The notes under the pieces: generated by a model | Databases searched by the model: none | The model's input: only the letters and a program-made list of their open reading frames with translations | Told to the model about the DNA's origin: nothing | Position numbers and translations under genes: made by a program | Origin: Deuterostichococcus epilithicus | Taxonomy: Eukaryota > Chlorophyta > Trebouxiophyceae > Prasiolales > Stichococcaceae | Length of the DNA: 64,000 bases | Assembly: GCA_033439295.1 (NCBI GenBank) | Contig: JAVTLE010000016.1 | Coordinates: forward strand, 1,736,001 to 1,800,000 | Reading direction: 5' to 3' | Shown: positions 1-11,643 of the stretch, in pieces | Position numbering within the stretch: the stretch's first letter is position 1 | Layout: each line of letters starts with the position of its first letter

Positions 1-2561
1 TCCCTGCACGTGCAGCCCCAGACCGCTCTCTGAACCTGCTTGGACGTGGCGCCTGCAAACGCAGCCAGTCGATGGGGTCGTAATCAGAAGGGCCCAGCCC
101 CAGGGCTGATGTCTCACCCAGGGGGTTGGCGCTGCGCAGGTCGTGCTGCTCGGCGATGTCGCGCATGGCGGACACCAGCGCGTCGTACTGCGCGCGGCAC
201 GACTGCAGCTCCGCCTCAGACAGCGTGCTGTGCCTTGCCGCCCGTGCCGTGCCACCCTGTGACCCCAGGTGGTTGGCAGGTCGGTGTCGGGAGGCGTCCT
301 TGGGCGCCCAACCAAACACCATGCCAGGCCACCTTGTCTGCCCAATTGAGGGGCACGACCCCATGTCGCATGTGGTCGTGCATGGCAGTCAGTCGTTCCT
401 GGCACACCAGCAAGAGCCCCGAAGCCTGAGCGCATGTGCCGGGGGCACGCAGACAAGCCGGGCAAGCACAGCCGGGCGATCTTTGAGCGCCGCACAGCCC
501 TGGGGCGCGGGCGGGAGCAGGTCTTGTCGATGCGCTGGCGCACCTCGGCCACGAGGGGCTGGCCGGCGGTGCCGCTGGAGTGGCCGTCGCTGGAGGAGGG
601 TGCGCCACCGGCGGTCGCCGCGGCAAGCTGCGCCCGGAGCGCCGCCAGCTCAGCATCCTTCGACGACAGCGCCTCCGCCAGCTCCTTCGCCTTGCCCTGT
701 GGTGACACAAGGTATAGCAGGGCTTGAGATGCACACGTCGTACCGAGATACGCCAGCACATGAACTATCGCGTCGCCGTAACGACGGAGTGTGGCAAGGC
801 TTACCCATCAGCACGGGGCAGGATCCGAGGGGAGGCAACGGTTTGGGGGCAGTCCTGCTGAAAGGGGAAACCACGGCATAGGCGTCCACAGACAGACCGC
901 CGGCAAAGACAGACCGTGGGCAGATACAGAGAAATATGACATCAGGTTTAGGCGCAGCTGCCCTGTCAGCCGGTCAAGCACGCGAAGCCAGCATGCCCAA
1001 ACCCACGACGCACGTGCAGCGTGGTGTTCTGGTTCTGCAGGCCTGCAATCTCGTACGACTTGGCCTGCATCTGGTCGGTCAGCACTCCCAGCGTCGCCTC
1101 CAGCTCCTGGAACCGCTGCTTCCGCCGCTCCCTGCATGCGCCGCTCAAGCGTCGTCGCACAGTGAGCGCCAGCAAGCACCAGCCTGGGTGGAGGGGGAAA
1201 CCGGGCCAGCATGACCCAGCTGCTGCACCCCAACACGATGCATCCATGCGCGACACTCGTATGCCAGGCCCCAGAAAGAGATGGGGACAGCATTCGTGAG
1301 CCGCTGCGGTGCATGAGAGCACAGGACGCCGGCGAACCGGGGCGCGCACCGGTAGCGCTGCTGCGCCTGCTTGTTCTGCAGCTGCTGCCGCGGGTTGCGC
1401 TTGGTCTTGTCGTGGTCCAGCTGGTGCAGTGCCTCCTCGCTGCTGGTGGCTGTCGCGTTTTTGGGCGCCCCGCCACGCCCGGTGCCGCGCGTGCTGCGCC
1501 CGCCTGCAGTCCAAGGAGGGTTTGCGCCATCAGCAGCTGACGGCCGGGCGTGTGTTGCAGCCTTGGATGTTGCATAAGCCATCTCGGCTACTCGAGGAGG
1601 CGCTCGCGACCCCTCGCACAGACTTCCTGGCTGCAGCTCAGCCAGCGGTTGGACGTGTTCAAGTGCGAGACGGTGGTCGTCGATCGGATGTTGACATAGA
1701 TTTTGGTGAGATAACGATCAAACAAAAGTTCCTCGATCATCAGTGACAGCCACGCTCAGGCGCACCGCGCATTGACGAGTCGGGCTGTGAGGTCGCGGGG
1801 ATCTGCGGCATCTGCGGCGCGGCCATGGGCGAGCTGAAGTCCGGCATCGCCATCATGTGAGGCACGCCGTTTGGGGCGCCGCCGGCAGATGCAGCACCAT
1901 TTGCGAGCGGCGGCGCACTGCCCAAAATACCGTTGTCCAGCGGCATTGCCGCGGCGCCACTGCCGGCGAATGGCATCGACAGCGCCGGCAACAGCGCACT
2001 GTCGCCCGTGTCCATGCGCGACAGCTGGCCTGCACACAGAGACGGACCCCGGTTCTGTACTGTGGTCGCTCCGCCTGGCAGTTGCGAGCGGTGCGGTGCT
2101 GACAAGACACCAACTGCCCATCCAGTACAAGGCCTGTAACTCGCAGGTGCCTGCCGCAACGGCATGTCGGCCTGTGCTATACCGAGGCGACCAGACGAGC
2201 CCAGCTTCTGGCGTGCTGTCACCCGATGACTCACAGTACAGACGGGCAGGTGCAGGCGCTGCCCACGCAGCCGCCCTCGCAGCACACAGTGCGGTCGGGA
2301 GTTTGCTACACGGTCTGCAGCATCTGCCGCGCTCGCAAGGCGGCTTGCATGCGTGCCAGCCCTGGAAGTGCCGGCTGCCGGCTTGTCACCTGCATAGTTT
2401 TGCCCCTCCCGCGCGCCCAGCTCCAGGGAGGCCACGTAGTTGTCAAAGAACGAGTCCACCGGCACCATCTCCTCCGTAAACTCCGGGAAAGAGTCCAGAA
2501 AGCCCAGGTCCAGACTCGGCATCGACTCGGTGTTGCCCGGCACGTTCGCGGTTGCGGCCAT
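1..2561 (-). CDS. bZIP transcription factor, 3' end outside window
   Basis: Probable sequence-specific DNA-binding regulator acting in the nucleus. Translation starts at the ATG at 2559-2561; the first exon is acidic (MPSLDLGFLDSFPEFTEEM), like an activation region. A Pro/Ala/Met-rich exon follows at about 2030-1740. The basic region is split by an intron: KRNPRQQLQNKQAQQRYR ends at 1350 on a GT donor and ERRKQRFQELEATLG resumes at 1131 after TGCAG. Joining them keeps frame and gives the N-x7-R spacing of bZIP basic regions, followed by a short heptad zipper. A later helical exon (about 700-600, GKAKELAEALSSKDAELAAL) could extend the coiled coil, and a further one (about 235-130) reads LSEAELQSCRAQYDALVSAM. 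The gene runs off the left edge, so no stop is assigned. The target site is unknown. The bZIP call is firm; the 3' exon structure is not. Confidence 0.75.
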
Positions 2562-3901
2562 GCTGTCGATAGGGGCAAAACTGCGACAAGCTAGCTGACC
2601 AACCAGCCAGCCCTCGCTGCACCCCTATGTCCAAGCTGACGTCTGTGAGCACCTCACACCAAACACACAGGCGAGAGTGATGTGCAGTCTGTCTCAACGC
2701 GAAAGTGCAGTTGCACACACTACAGTCCCAGTAAAGCCTGCAGTTGCCAAACTTTCAGCTGGCTGTGGACTCTGGCCTGGCCAAGCCGTAGACTCAGCTG
2801 GCACCTGGCAGGGGCGTCGAGATCTTCAGCGACATTGCTGGATGGAAGCATTTCGGCTCCATTACACACACAGCGTGCCAGGTGGAGCGTGTTGTTTATG
2901 TCACGTCCCTTGAACTGGGGAAATACATGACACGAGTTTCGGTTTTAAGAAATGGTCCAACGGACCAGAAATTGAGTTTCCTTGGATATGTGCAGCGTGT
3001 TGTCTCGTGTGCTGGAGGCGAGATAACGTAGGTAGTTATGTTGGTTTCAAGTATCGTATAAAGGTACAAGCAAAAGAATCCGCAGCCGCAACCACAGTCT
3101 TGCCAACAATGGCAGCTTGACGGCAGAGCACGCAGGCATCTACGGCTGGAGGATCTACATGTGTGATCCAAGCCCGAGCAAAACGATGGGTGCCCTTCAA
3201 AGGTACCCCTATAAGGCCGCAGCCGCAGCCTTGTCAATCAACACAGGCAGTTTGGTGGCAAAGCACGCAGTCATGCGCGGCTGGAGGACCACAGATGTGA
3301 TTCGAGCCCAAGAAAGCAAAAACGAAGCGAAAGCGAGAAGCCTGTCACATGTTCCCGCAAATCCCTATGCGCGCCCAGTCGAGAATCTCGGCAACACCTC
3401 CAACCCAGGTGCGGCTTCTCGAACTGGACGAGACGAATGATGATATCACCGACACACCGATGCCCGTTCACCAACACATGTGCCTCTAGGCGTTGCTGCT
3501 TGCAGCCAGCCGGTGAGCGGCAAGTTGCTGAGACCGTATGGCGGTCGGGACGAAGCCGCAGGGTTCAATGGCCTGCTGTGCTCGTCGCGGCCGCCAGACA
3601 ATGCTATGTGCGGTTGCAACTGTGATTGCCACCAGCGCCACTGCCCAAAGCCGCACGCAAAAGCTGTACTGCCAAAGCCGCGCAGGCCGGATCGCTGTTG
3701 GTCAGTCCAGTGCATTGGGCCACGGCCGTGGCGGCATACCGAGGGCTGCTGTGGCATGCGGCTGCAGCGCCGCGCCGCCAACAGCCGCAAACGAGGCGTT
3801 ATAAGCGAGTTGAGGAAGAAGGCTCGCGGCGGCGGCGCCGGCGGTGGTCTGCCGGGATTTTGGGGCAGCAATGCCGCCGCCACGTTGAGCCCGCTCGTGT
3901 C
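2562..3901. other. Intergenic region between the two bZIP genes
   Basis: No convincing coding exon was found in 1.3 kb on either strand; open frames here are short and match no family I know. It should hold the promoter of the left bZIP gene and the 3' UTR of the right one. Base composition is lower in GC than the flanking exons. Its only clear structure is a decayed tandem duplication at 3063-3323, listed separately. Confidence 0.6.
3063..3323. repeat. Degenerate tandem duplication, period about 139 bp
   Basis: Unit 1 (3063-3184) and unit 2 (3202-3323) share an ordered series of words: GGTAC, GCCGCAGCCGCA/GCCGCAACC, a CTTG(C/T)CAA stretch, GGCA(G)TTTGG/GGCAGCTTGACGG, GCACGCAG, GGCTGGAGGA, GTGATxCxAGCCC and AGCAAAAAC. 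I judge identity at roughly 70 percent by eye. No open frame runs through both units, so it is treated as a non-coding duplication. Confidence 0.65.
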
Positions 3902-5884
3902 TCAGAAGCCCTTGAGCAGGTTGGGGTCGTCGAGCATGGCGTTGAGCGGCTCCAGTGAAGTCTGGCGCAGGAACCACTCCAGGGGGTCCTTGAGGCTGGG
4001 CATGGAGTCCATCTGCGGGACCTCCGCCTTCACCGCCCCCGGGGACGTCGGCGGCGGCACGGCTTGCGGTACTGCGCGCATACAACGCCTGGTGCTCAGG
4101 AGCCTGCTTAGGGGTCGGGGGCTGGAGACTGCATCTGCAAGGCAACACCGTCACCAAACAGCACCCAATGAAGCTCTGCAAGCTTGGGGGTGCGTCGCTG
4201 CCCATTTCCCGAGCGCAATGGCAGGTCAGGGCCAGACCAATTCCTCGACCTGATAGGTCCTGACAAGTGGGGGAGCGCAGAGGAGGCAGCATGAGAAAAG
4301 CGCACCCTGGGAGCATGTACCGCCGGAGGAAGGCGGCGCCGCGGAGACGGGCGCTGGCACGGGCCCAGACAGCTGCGCATAGTGCTGCGGCGGCGGCATG
4401 CTGCCGTGCTGCTGCTCTCCAAAACCACGCACAACAGAGGTGATGGTGACGCCTGGGCGGAAGCCACAGATCTGGGTGCTGGAGGTCACGCTCGGGATGC
4501 ACAGGCCGGTGGGCTGGCCAGAGGTGATCGCGCTGCCGCCGCCGGGGTTCCCACGCGGTGCCGGCATGAAGGCCGCGTCAGCGTCCAGGTGTGCCGGCGG
4601 CGACATGGGTGCGACCGGCACGCCGGGCCCGCCAAAGTCCGCCTCAGTGCCCGAGCTGCGCGCCGAGCTGGTCTGCACGCATAGGAATGCAAAGGCGTCA
4701 GTTACCCATGCATGGATGGTGAATCAATGCCGGACGTCCCACCGCAAGGACATTTGACTGGATGGTTTCACTGCAGCATGCTCCTCTGAGATGCAGGGCA
4801 CCCTCAACGAGGTTGCGCTCAGCAAAACAACGTCACGTCATCGATGAGGAAGCGAGCGTACACCGCGCACCTCGAGGGGGCCGCTGCCGCGTGACACCTC
4901 GTCCTGCAGCCGCACATTCTCGTTGACGGCAGCCGACCACTTGTCCCGCATCTGCGTGAGCTGCCCGAGCAGCATGGCTTTGTGCTGCTCCACCTCCTGC
5001 AGCCGCGCCGACAGCACCGCTGTCTGCTGCTGCATCGCATCCATGCGGCTCTGCATCTCCTCCATGGTCTCCTGCCGCTTCTGCCGCACCCGCCGCGCTG
5101 ACTCCCGGTTCGCCACTCGCCTGCGTGCAGTCGGTCGCGAGCTCGTCAGGGACAGAACTGGGAGATGCTTTGCTATGTACGAGTCTCCTGCAGCTGACTG
5201 AAAAGCCATGGCACAGAACTCGTCCTCCATGAGCGCACGCGAGGTGCTGGTCTGCTGGCCAGCTGGTCTGCCATTCTGCCCAATCCATACACAAGCAGGC
5301 ATGAGACTGCATATTATCGCCACAAAGTTCCACCTCGTGAGACGCGGCTAACGCCAGCGAGATAGGGCGCACCTCTTAATGCGGCGACGCTCAGCCTCTG
5401 TCAAGTCCTTCGAATTGACGTCTCCCTTGTAGGTGATGGGGCGCCCGACTTTTTTCTTCTCCTTAGCCGGGGCCTCCATGAGCACGGTGTCGCCGCCCGA
5501 GGCTGTGCCGCTGTCGCTGCTGGCGGGCAGCAAGCCCCGATCCAGCTCGGCATACGAGACCGCCACCGCGCTGCCAGACTGTGCCCGTGTGCACGGCCTG
5601 CTGGCAGAAGCCGCACGATAAGCTCATTCAGCCTACGGGCTTCGAGAGGGGCGATCATGGGCGCGATCGATGATCGAATTCTGGACGAGACGGAAAGCGC
5701 ACGGAAAGCGAATTTGAAACAGCCAGCAAGCATGTCCTTCCTTCGAGACGCGTGCGTGTCACCTGGCAGCATCAGCAGCAGCGTCTTGCTGGCCCGCGAA
5801 GCTCCACATCATGGCGCCCGCCTCCACCGGGTTGCTGAAAGGGCTGTGCAGCGTCGCGATCGGACCCGCCCGCCCGGTCTCCAT
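3902..5884 (-). CDS. bZIP transcription factor
   Basis: Nuclear DNA-binding regulator of the bZIP class. Five exons were placed by eye: 5884-5763, 5570-5373, 5120-4871, 4672-4306 and 4071-3902. The exon 1/2 join is in frame (DAAADAA then SAVAVSYAELDRG). The basic region spans exons 2 and 3: TEAERRRIKR joins RVANRESARRVRQKRQ, giving N-x7-R. It is followed by a long zipper-like helix (METMEEMQSRMDAMQ-type heptads) to about 4880. Exon 4 is Pro/Gly/Ser-rich and probably disordered. The C-terminus is EWFLRQTSLEPLNAMLDD...LLKGF with stop at 3902-3904. The start at 5882-5884 (METGRAGPIATLHSPF) is the first in-frame ATG of that exon; an upstream exon is possible because open frame continues to 6223. 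It lies tandem to another bZIP gene but shares no sequence outside the domain that I can see. Confidence 0.8.
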
Positions 5885-6917
5885 AGCGGAATAAGTGCCG
5901 GGTTTGGGAGGCCTCAGCGATGCTATCCTGCACAATGCAACAAGAAACACCATGAGACGGTGACGGCCGGTGCGCACGGGACAATTCAGCGGGGGCGGCC
6001 CTGCAAAGGCGTGTGACGTGGCCGCTGCTCGTTGGGGGCGCGGTACCGGCACGAGGGCGCCGGCGCCGCCGTCCGTGGATCTGGACGTGTTGCGGCCCAA
6101 GACGAGACAAGTGACACCAGGCCGGTGTTGAGGCGGCTGAAGGACAAGCCGCACGCAGCGAAGGTGTCTATCAGTCATGGGCCGAGCGTCATGCTCTGGC
6201 CGCCGCCCAGGGTAGCCGGCCAATCGAAGCAGCGCAGGGCCGGCCGCAATGCGTTAAGAGGAAAGGTCTCCGGATCACGAGAGTGCGCACGGACGACGGG
6301 CGCCTGGTGCATAGTAGTAAGCACACTACAGAACCTACTCGCAACCGCAGGGCGGGCGCATGAGACCCCAGCGCACCAATAGATGGGCTCGCGGAGGCTG
6401 CGGTGCGCCGGTCTGAGGCAGGACTGCGCGATGGTGCTGCCGATGAAGCCCAGCTGCTTCGAGATGTGATGCCAGTCGCAGTGTTCCCGGGCATCAGTCA
6501 CTGGACTGCGATCAGTGTTGGAAGCTGGCGCTGCACTGCCAGAGAAAAGCGGGAAATGACAAAATAGAATATACTTTGGTTACATGAGTTCCCTGCAAGG
6601 GTTTAGCTTCAGAGTTTAGGAAGACAAGACCCACATGCCTTTCAGTTGCAGTTGAGGCGGAACAAGAAACCGCGTAGATTTAAAATGGAAGACAAGGAGG
6701 CGAGGCATATCGGAGAGCAAGGGCACGGCGGCAAGCGGCTCTGTTCGCTGCACGCATGATGTGCGCTGCGCTAGTTGACTACTGCTGCTTAAAAGGGACG
6801 GGCTTGAAAGCGACACTCCCCGCTGCTCGTGTCTTCGAAGTTCAACTCTAGTTCATCCCGAATCACATCTCTCTCAAAGCAATAATGTCCTGCAACTGCC
6901 GACGAAACACCCAAGCA
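5885..6917. other. Region upstream of bZIP gene; possible 5' UTR exons
   Basis: About 1 kb without a supported gene. On the minus strand, open frames continue from exon 1 of the bZIP gene (to 6223) and another short frame ends at 6501 (TDAREHCDWHHISKQLGF). Neither could be tied to a family. They could be 5' UTR, upstream coding exons of the bZIP gene, or chance. The right part must hold the 3' UTR of the helicase gene; TTACA at 6580-6584 is a minus-strand TGTAA, the polyadenylation word known from green algae. Confidence 0.4.
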
Positions 6918-9900
6918 CTACCGCCCGCCGAAGCGGCCGCGGCCGCCAAAGGAACCGCGGCCGCCGCCGCGGCCAAACCCGCCACGGCCGCCGCCCCCGC
7001 CACGGCTGCCGTAGCCACCACCGCCGCCGCCGCCCTGCCCGCCGTAGCCATTGCTGCTGTCACCGAGTTTGTGCTTCAGGTCTGGCAGCGCCGTCGGCAC
7101 GACCAGGTGGCCGTCGGCCAGCGTTGTGTCGCCGCACTTTGACATGAAGCTGTCCACCTGGTCGCTGGCGACGTCGAAGATTGCGCCCTTGCCGTCCGCC
7201 GTCATCGTCATGCGCTTCAGCTGCATGGCACACAAGGTCTGCATGAGTGTGCGTGCATTGCCATCGACCTGTGCATGCATGGACCCGAGCGCGGCTTCAG
7301 CAGTTGAGCGTCGCATGCTGCACAAGGGTGTGCGAGCGGAACACCCTGCACCTTGGCACTGTTCATAAACGGAGCCAGAGCATTGCAGAGCACGGCCTGT
7401 CGCAGGCCGCCCAGGTCCAGGTGTGTCACAGGCAGGGAGGAAGTTTTGAACAGCCCTCGGGCCGCGATGCTCACCTCCTCGACGGTGTTCTCGGGCACAC
7501 CGCGGCGGCGCAGGTAGCCGAACACGAAGCCGGGGCGGTCAATTTGCTGCGCGCCCACAAACTGCAGGGTCGTGAAGTCCTCGTGCGCGGTCAGCAGCGA
7601 GCGCGAGCGCAGCTTGGTGTGCCCCGTGATCCTGGCCAGGGCGCGCGCCAGGGCGGCCTCCGCGCCGCCGGGCACCGTCGCCAGCAGCTCCCGCGCAGCG
7701 TCCATGAACCAGGGCACCACCGCCTCATTCACCTCCTGCGCGGCGCATGAAAAAAGTCAACGGGCCGAGATAGGCGCAGGACGTGTCTTCCTCGGCAGAA
7801 GGCAGTCGTCTGTGGCCTCGTCCACCACCTCGGTTCACCGCCTCGGTTCCCCTCGTGTGCGGCTTGGATCGCAGGGTTTGAGGCCATGCGGGTTACACAT
7901 TTCCTGACGAATAGCAGCAGGATGCGGACCCGTTTCGCAGGGCATGTGCCACTGGAAGGAACACAGCATGCGGATCTTCCGCGGGGCGTGTGCTCGGCTT
8001 CACAGCAGTCTCCTCGAGGCGTCTCTGCAGGCAAGCACGGGCCCAGGGGCGGGGCCGCAGACGCGCACCTTGACGGCCACCGCGGCGCGCTCGCCGGCGA
8101 TGCGCGCCATGTCCTGCGGCTGCGGCGCGCCGATGCGCTCGAACTTCATGCCGGCCCGCCGCTCGATGAGGCTGACCAGCCCCTCCTTGCGCCGGTCCAC
8201 CAGCACCACCGAAATGCCGGTGCACCCTGCGCGCCCCGTGCGCCCTGCAGCACAGGGAAAAGGCGAGGAATCAGTGGGGGCGGGCAATTCGGACACAGAT
8301 GAAAAATGTGAGGATGCAGAGTCGCCGCCGGCGTCAGAAAAGTCCTGGAAGCTCTGCCATGGCCACCTGCCTGCTGTGCTCTAGGGTCCTGTGTGTGACG
8401 ACAGAAGGCGAGCAGGGGCGGCACTTTGGCCCGCAGCCGCATGCCTGTGTGCATTCTGCAGCACGCAGCCGCGCATGTGTGCGGCCTGCCCAGACAGGAA
8501 TGTGCACCCGAGCGGTGGATGTAGGTCTCCGGGTCCTTTGGCGGCTCGATCTGCAGCACCAGCTCCACGCCGTTGATGTCCAGGCCGCGCGCCGCGACGT
8601 CTGTCGCTACCAGCACGCTGAACTGGCCGCCGCGGAAGCCCGCCAGCGTCGTCTCCCGCTGGTTCTGCGACACAGGGAGGAGTACGTCTGCTGAGAATTA
8701 TCTGCCCTCATTCTCACAGGCGACGCAGAGGGATGGAGGACAGGGAACTAGGACCAGGCCGCCGACCTGCGGGATGTCGCCGTGCAGGGCACGCGCGCCG
8801 CAGCCCTCCGCCAGCACGTTGGTCAGCTCGTTGGCGTCGCGCTTGGTTTCCGTGAAGATGATGGTGCGGCCGCCGGCGCCATAGCACTTCACCAGGTCCG
8901 GCAGCATCTGCGTGCGCTGGCTCCAGTGGCTGGGCAGCACCAGGTGCCGCACGCTTGTCGACGCCTGTGGGCAGCGTTGGTGCAGGGGGGTCGGGCAGAG
9001 ACGACGCCGTCACGGACAACAGCACAGAAGAAAGTTCCGTGTGCAGGTCGAACGTCGGCAGGCAACAGAGCGTCTGCCTTGCACAGACGGCCTGCACCAC
9101 CCACGCGCTCACACAGACGCCGGCGCGACGCGGCGGGTGCAGGCGGCATCAGGGTCAGGGCCCACGAAACTGCCGCAGCTTTGCGAGTGCTCCGCCCCCG
9201 TCGTTGACACCCGCCTCAGAACAGCCGCAGCTTTGCGAGTGCTCCGGCCCTGTCGTTGAAACCCACCTTCATGCGCTCGTTGCCGACCAGATCGATGATC
9301 TTGTGGTCCGGCTTGAGGAAGCGGCGCGTAATGTCCTTGACCCAGGTGGGCAGCGTCGCGGAAAACAGCAGCGTCTGCACCGCGCCCTTGTCCTTGTTAG
9401 CACCCAGGATCTTCTCCACGTCGTCCACGAAGCCCATGTTGAGCATCTCGTCGCACTCGTCCAGCACCCGGAACCTGGTGCGAGATGGCACAGACACGCG
9501 TCAGGATGGTTGATGTTTCGCCTGGAACCTGAGGTGGGATGCACACAATTGAAGACAGCCGAGCATCGCAATGAGACATGAGCCTCAGATTGTGCTTGCA
9601 GCAGGTGCTGGCGCATCCTGCTTTGAGGATGAAAACTTCCAGAACCCTGCTGATGTCGAAGCAGTTCAAGATGTCCAAGATGTGTGAAGGATGCACGGCG
9701 GCCTGGCCTCCAAGCAGGCAAGCAAACTCACGCGAGATTCTGCACTCTGAGCCAAGGGGGCTAGGACGACTCACAGGAGGTACTGCAGTCCTGAAACGTG
9801 CAGCAAAGGAGACTCACAGGAGATTCTGCACTTTGAGGGTGCCCTTCTCCATCAGGTCCTTCACGCGGCCGGGAGTGCCAATGAGCACATCCACGCCGCG

Positions 9901-11351
9901 CCGCAGCGCGCCCTCCTGCGGCCCGTACGGGCTCCCGCCATACACGCACAGGCTGGCGATGGAAAAGGCCTTGCCGATGTGCTCGAAGTCCACGGCCACC
10001 TGCGGCGGGTTTCATAGCATAGGGCGGTCAAGCCCACGCGGCGGAGGCTGCAGTTACCAAGCCTGCGCTGCTGGAGGCGGTGCGTCGCTCTGTCTCCACA
10101 AGCGAGCGTCGCCGTCTGCCCCTCACGCCACTCACCGTCATTGGAAGCACAGTCTGCGTCATCGTCCAGAGTCAGGCTCTTCAGCACTGAGCTGCACGGC
10201 AAGGCCCTCCCGCGGTGCAGGATTTCGTCCCAGCAAAACGTCAGCTGCATACCGAATCATGCCGGAAGACATGCACCAAAAATCCACCTGCTTGGCCAGC
10301 TCGCGGGTGGGCAGCAGCACGATGACGCTGGGCGTCCGGCCAAACGTGCGGCGCCCGTTGGGGCCCAAGGTCTCCTTGAGCTTCTCCACGATGGGCAGCA
10401 CGAACGCCAGCGTCTTGCCGCAGCCGGTACGGGCGCGCCCCACCAGGTCGAAGCCGCCGATTAGGTGCTCGAATGTTTGCGCCTGTTGCAAACGCAGCAG
10501 GCGGGGTGTGTCAACACTGTGAAGCAGGGCAGCCAGCACACAGGAGCAGGGCAGCGAGCACATCCACATCTACAACGCTGCTGCAACGAACAGGGCGCAG
10601 CGCGCACCTGGATCGGGAACAGTGCGGCGATGCCCTTCGCACGGAGTAGCTTCTTGACCTCGCTGCTGAGCCCGAAGTTGTCCAGGGCAAGGGGGTCAGC
10701 CTCCGCCACCGGCTCGGCTGCGGCGGTGGCCGGCGGTGACACTGCCACGGCTGCCTCGATGTTCGATTGGGCGCTGGCATCTGAGGAGCTGGATGGCGTC
10801 GCCGGCTGGTCTGCCTCAGCCGCCGCCTTCTTCCGCTTCTTCTTCGTGGAGTCCTTCGGGGTTTCGGTGACCTGTGTGTGCACAGCAGGGTCACATATTG
10901 GCTGTGCAGAGTCCTTTGGGGTGGCTTGTGTGCGCGCGGCAGGGTTTCAATTCGTGCGCAGGCAACATCACCTCAGACACGTTCAGCCACACAGACGGAG
11001 CAGTGAAGCCGGGCAAGAAGTCGCAACAGGAGCATGCTCCCGCAGGCGCCTGGTGCAGCCGGTGGCTGAACCACACGTCGCATATGCTGTCTACGATGCA
11101 GACGAAAGCTGACCCAGGTCCGCAAATGGCCACGGCGGAACGAAGAAGACGCTTGTGCAACCTCAATCAAATCCATCGCATGTTTGCTCTCGAGGTTTCA
11201 CCTCAGGAGTGGCGGCCTCCGCACTGACGGCTGCCTCTGCTTTCCGTTTCTTCTTTGCCGGGTCCTTCTTCGAGCCGTCCTTCAGCTTAGTCTTCTTCAC
11301 CTTGAGTTTCTTATCCGTTGTGTCGTCCGCTGCCGCTGCGATTGCGCCCAT
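6918..11351 (-). CDS. DEAD-box RNA helicase with GUCT domain and RGG tail (RH7/DDX21 type)
   Basis: ATP-dependent RNA helicase, expected in the nucleolus in ribosome biogenesis. Start ATG at 11349-11351; the N-terminus is lysine-rich ([17 protein letters not shown]). Helicase motifs run in order across many exons: FPIQ (Q motif), ARTGCGKT (I, near 10430), PTRELAKQV (Ia), GTPGR (Ib), DECD (II, 9450-9461), SAT (III), IIFTETK (IV), [10 protein letters not shown] (V) and HRSG/RTGRAG (VI, split by an intron). The GUCT domain follows (about 7730-7360, e.g. [19 protein letters not shown]), a domain specific to the DDX21/DDX50/RH3/RH7 group. The C-terminus is an RGG/FGG-rich RNA-binding tail (about 7060-6921), stop at 6918-6920. 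Motif II is DECD rather than the DEAD usual in this subfamily. Two donor sites have duplicated copies in their introns (9169-9271, 9725-9850). Nucleolar RH7 is favoured over plastid RH3 because of the Lys-rich start without an obvious transit peptide. Confidence 0.92.
9169..9271 (-). repeat. Near-identical tandem duplication at an intron donor of the helicase gene
   Basis: Two adjacent copies of about 50 bp (9172-9213 and about 9224-9268) share CCGCAGCTTTGCGAGTGCTC and the CGTCGTTGA/TGTCGTTGA block with only a few differences. On the coding strand the upstream copy begins at the donor after GNERMK (GTGGGT); the downstream copy has GCGGGT at the equivalent place. The high identity implies a recent event. 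Confidence 0.8.
9725..9850 (-). repeat. Three copies of a donor junction in the helicase gene
   Basis: The real exon ends at 9818 (coding strand AGTGCAGAATCTCCT then GTGAGT). Two decayed copies lie downstream in the intron: about 9769-9800 (ACTGCAGTACCTCCTGTGAG) and 9725-9757 (AGTGCAGAATCTCGCGTGAG). Each keeps a usable-looking GTGAGT-type donor. Confidence 0.7.
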
Positions 11352-11643
11352 GTTGGCGTCGCTGCCTGCTTGTTCACGGCGACAAGAATGTGAGTTTGAC
11401 GGAGCCTGTGTCTTTCGATTGCTGCTACTGCACGTTGTTTGCTGCTGTTATTCGATCGACTCTGCAACGGCGAAAGTAGTGACAATTTCGTGCGTGCTTC
11501 AGCAAACTTTGTCGCAGTGCAGACTTCTTGGAGGCGGCACAACGACGCGAACGGGGAACCTTTAATCTGCCCCTTGACAACTTTTCGGACCAAGGCCGAC
11601 TGTGCATCGCGCGACAGCATTCAGCCTGTGTTCAGCTGTCAGA
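11352..11643. promoter_or_regulatory. Short divergent intergenic region, probable bidirectional promoter
   Basis: Only 292 bp separate the start codons of the minus-strand GUCT helicase and the plus-strand tRNA methylthiotransferase, so both promoters and 5' UTRs must lie here or overlap. No TATA box stands out; the stretch is lower in GC than the flanking exons. Shared control is an inference from spacing. Confidence 0.45.

Noticed and set aside
5759-6501. Separate small gene upstream of the second bZIP gene
   Set aside because: The right-hand exon joins in frame to the bZIP gene (DAAADAA to SAVAVSYAEL), so it was merged; the rest shows no recognisable family.
6885-7142. Ala-rich plus-strand frame
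   Set aside because: It is the reverse complement of the RGG tail codons of the GUCT helicase.
9578-10522. Plus-strand 314-codon open frame
   Set aside because: It is antisense to the helicase motifs I and Ia exons and crosses their introns.
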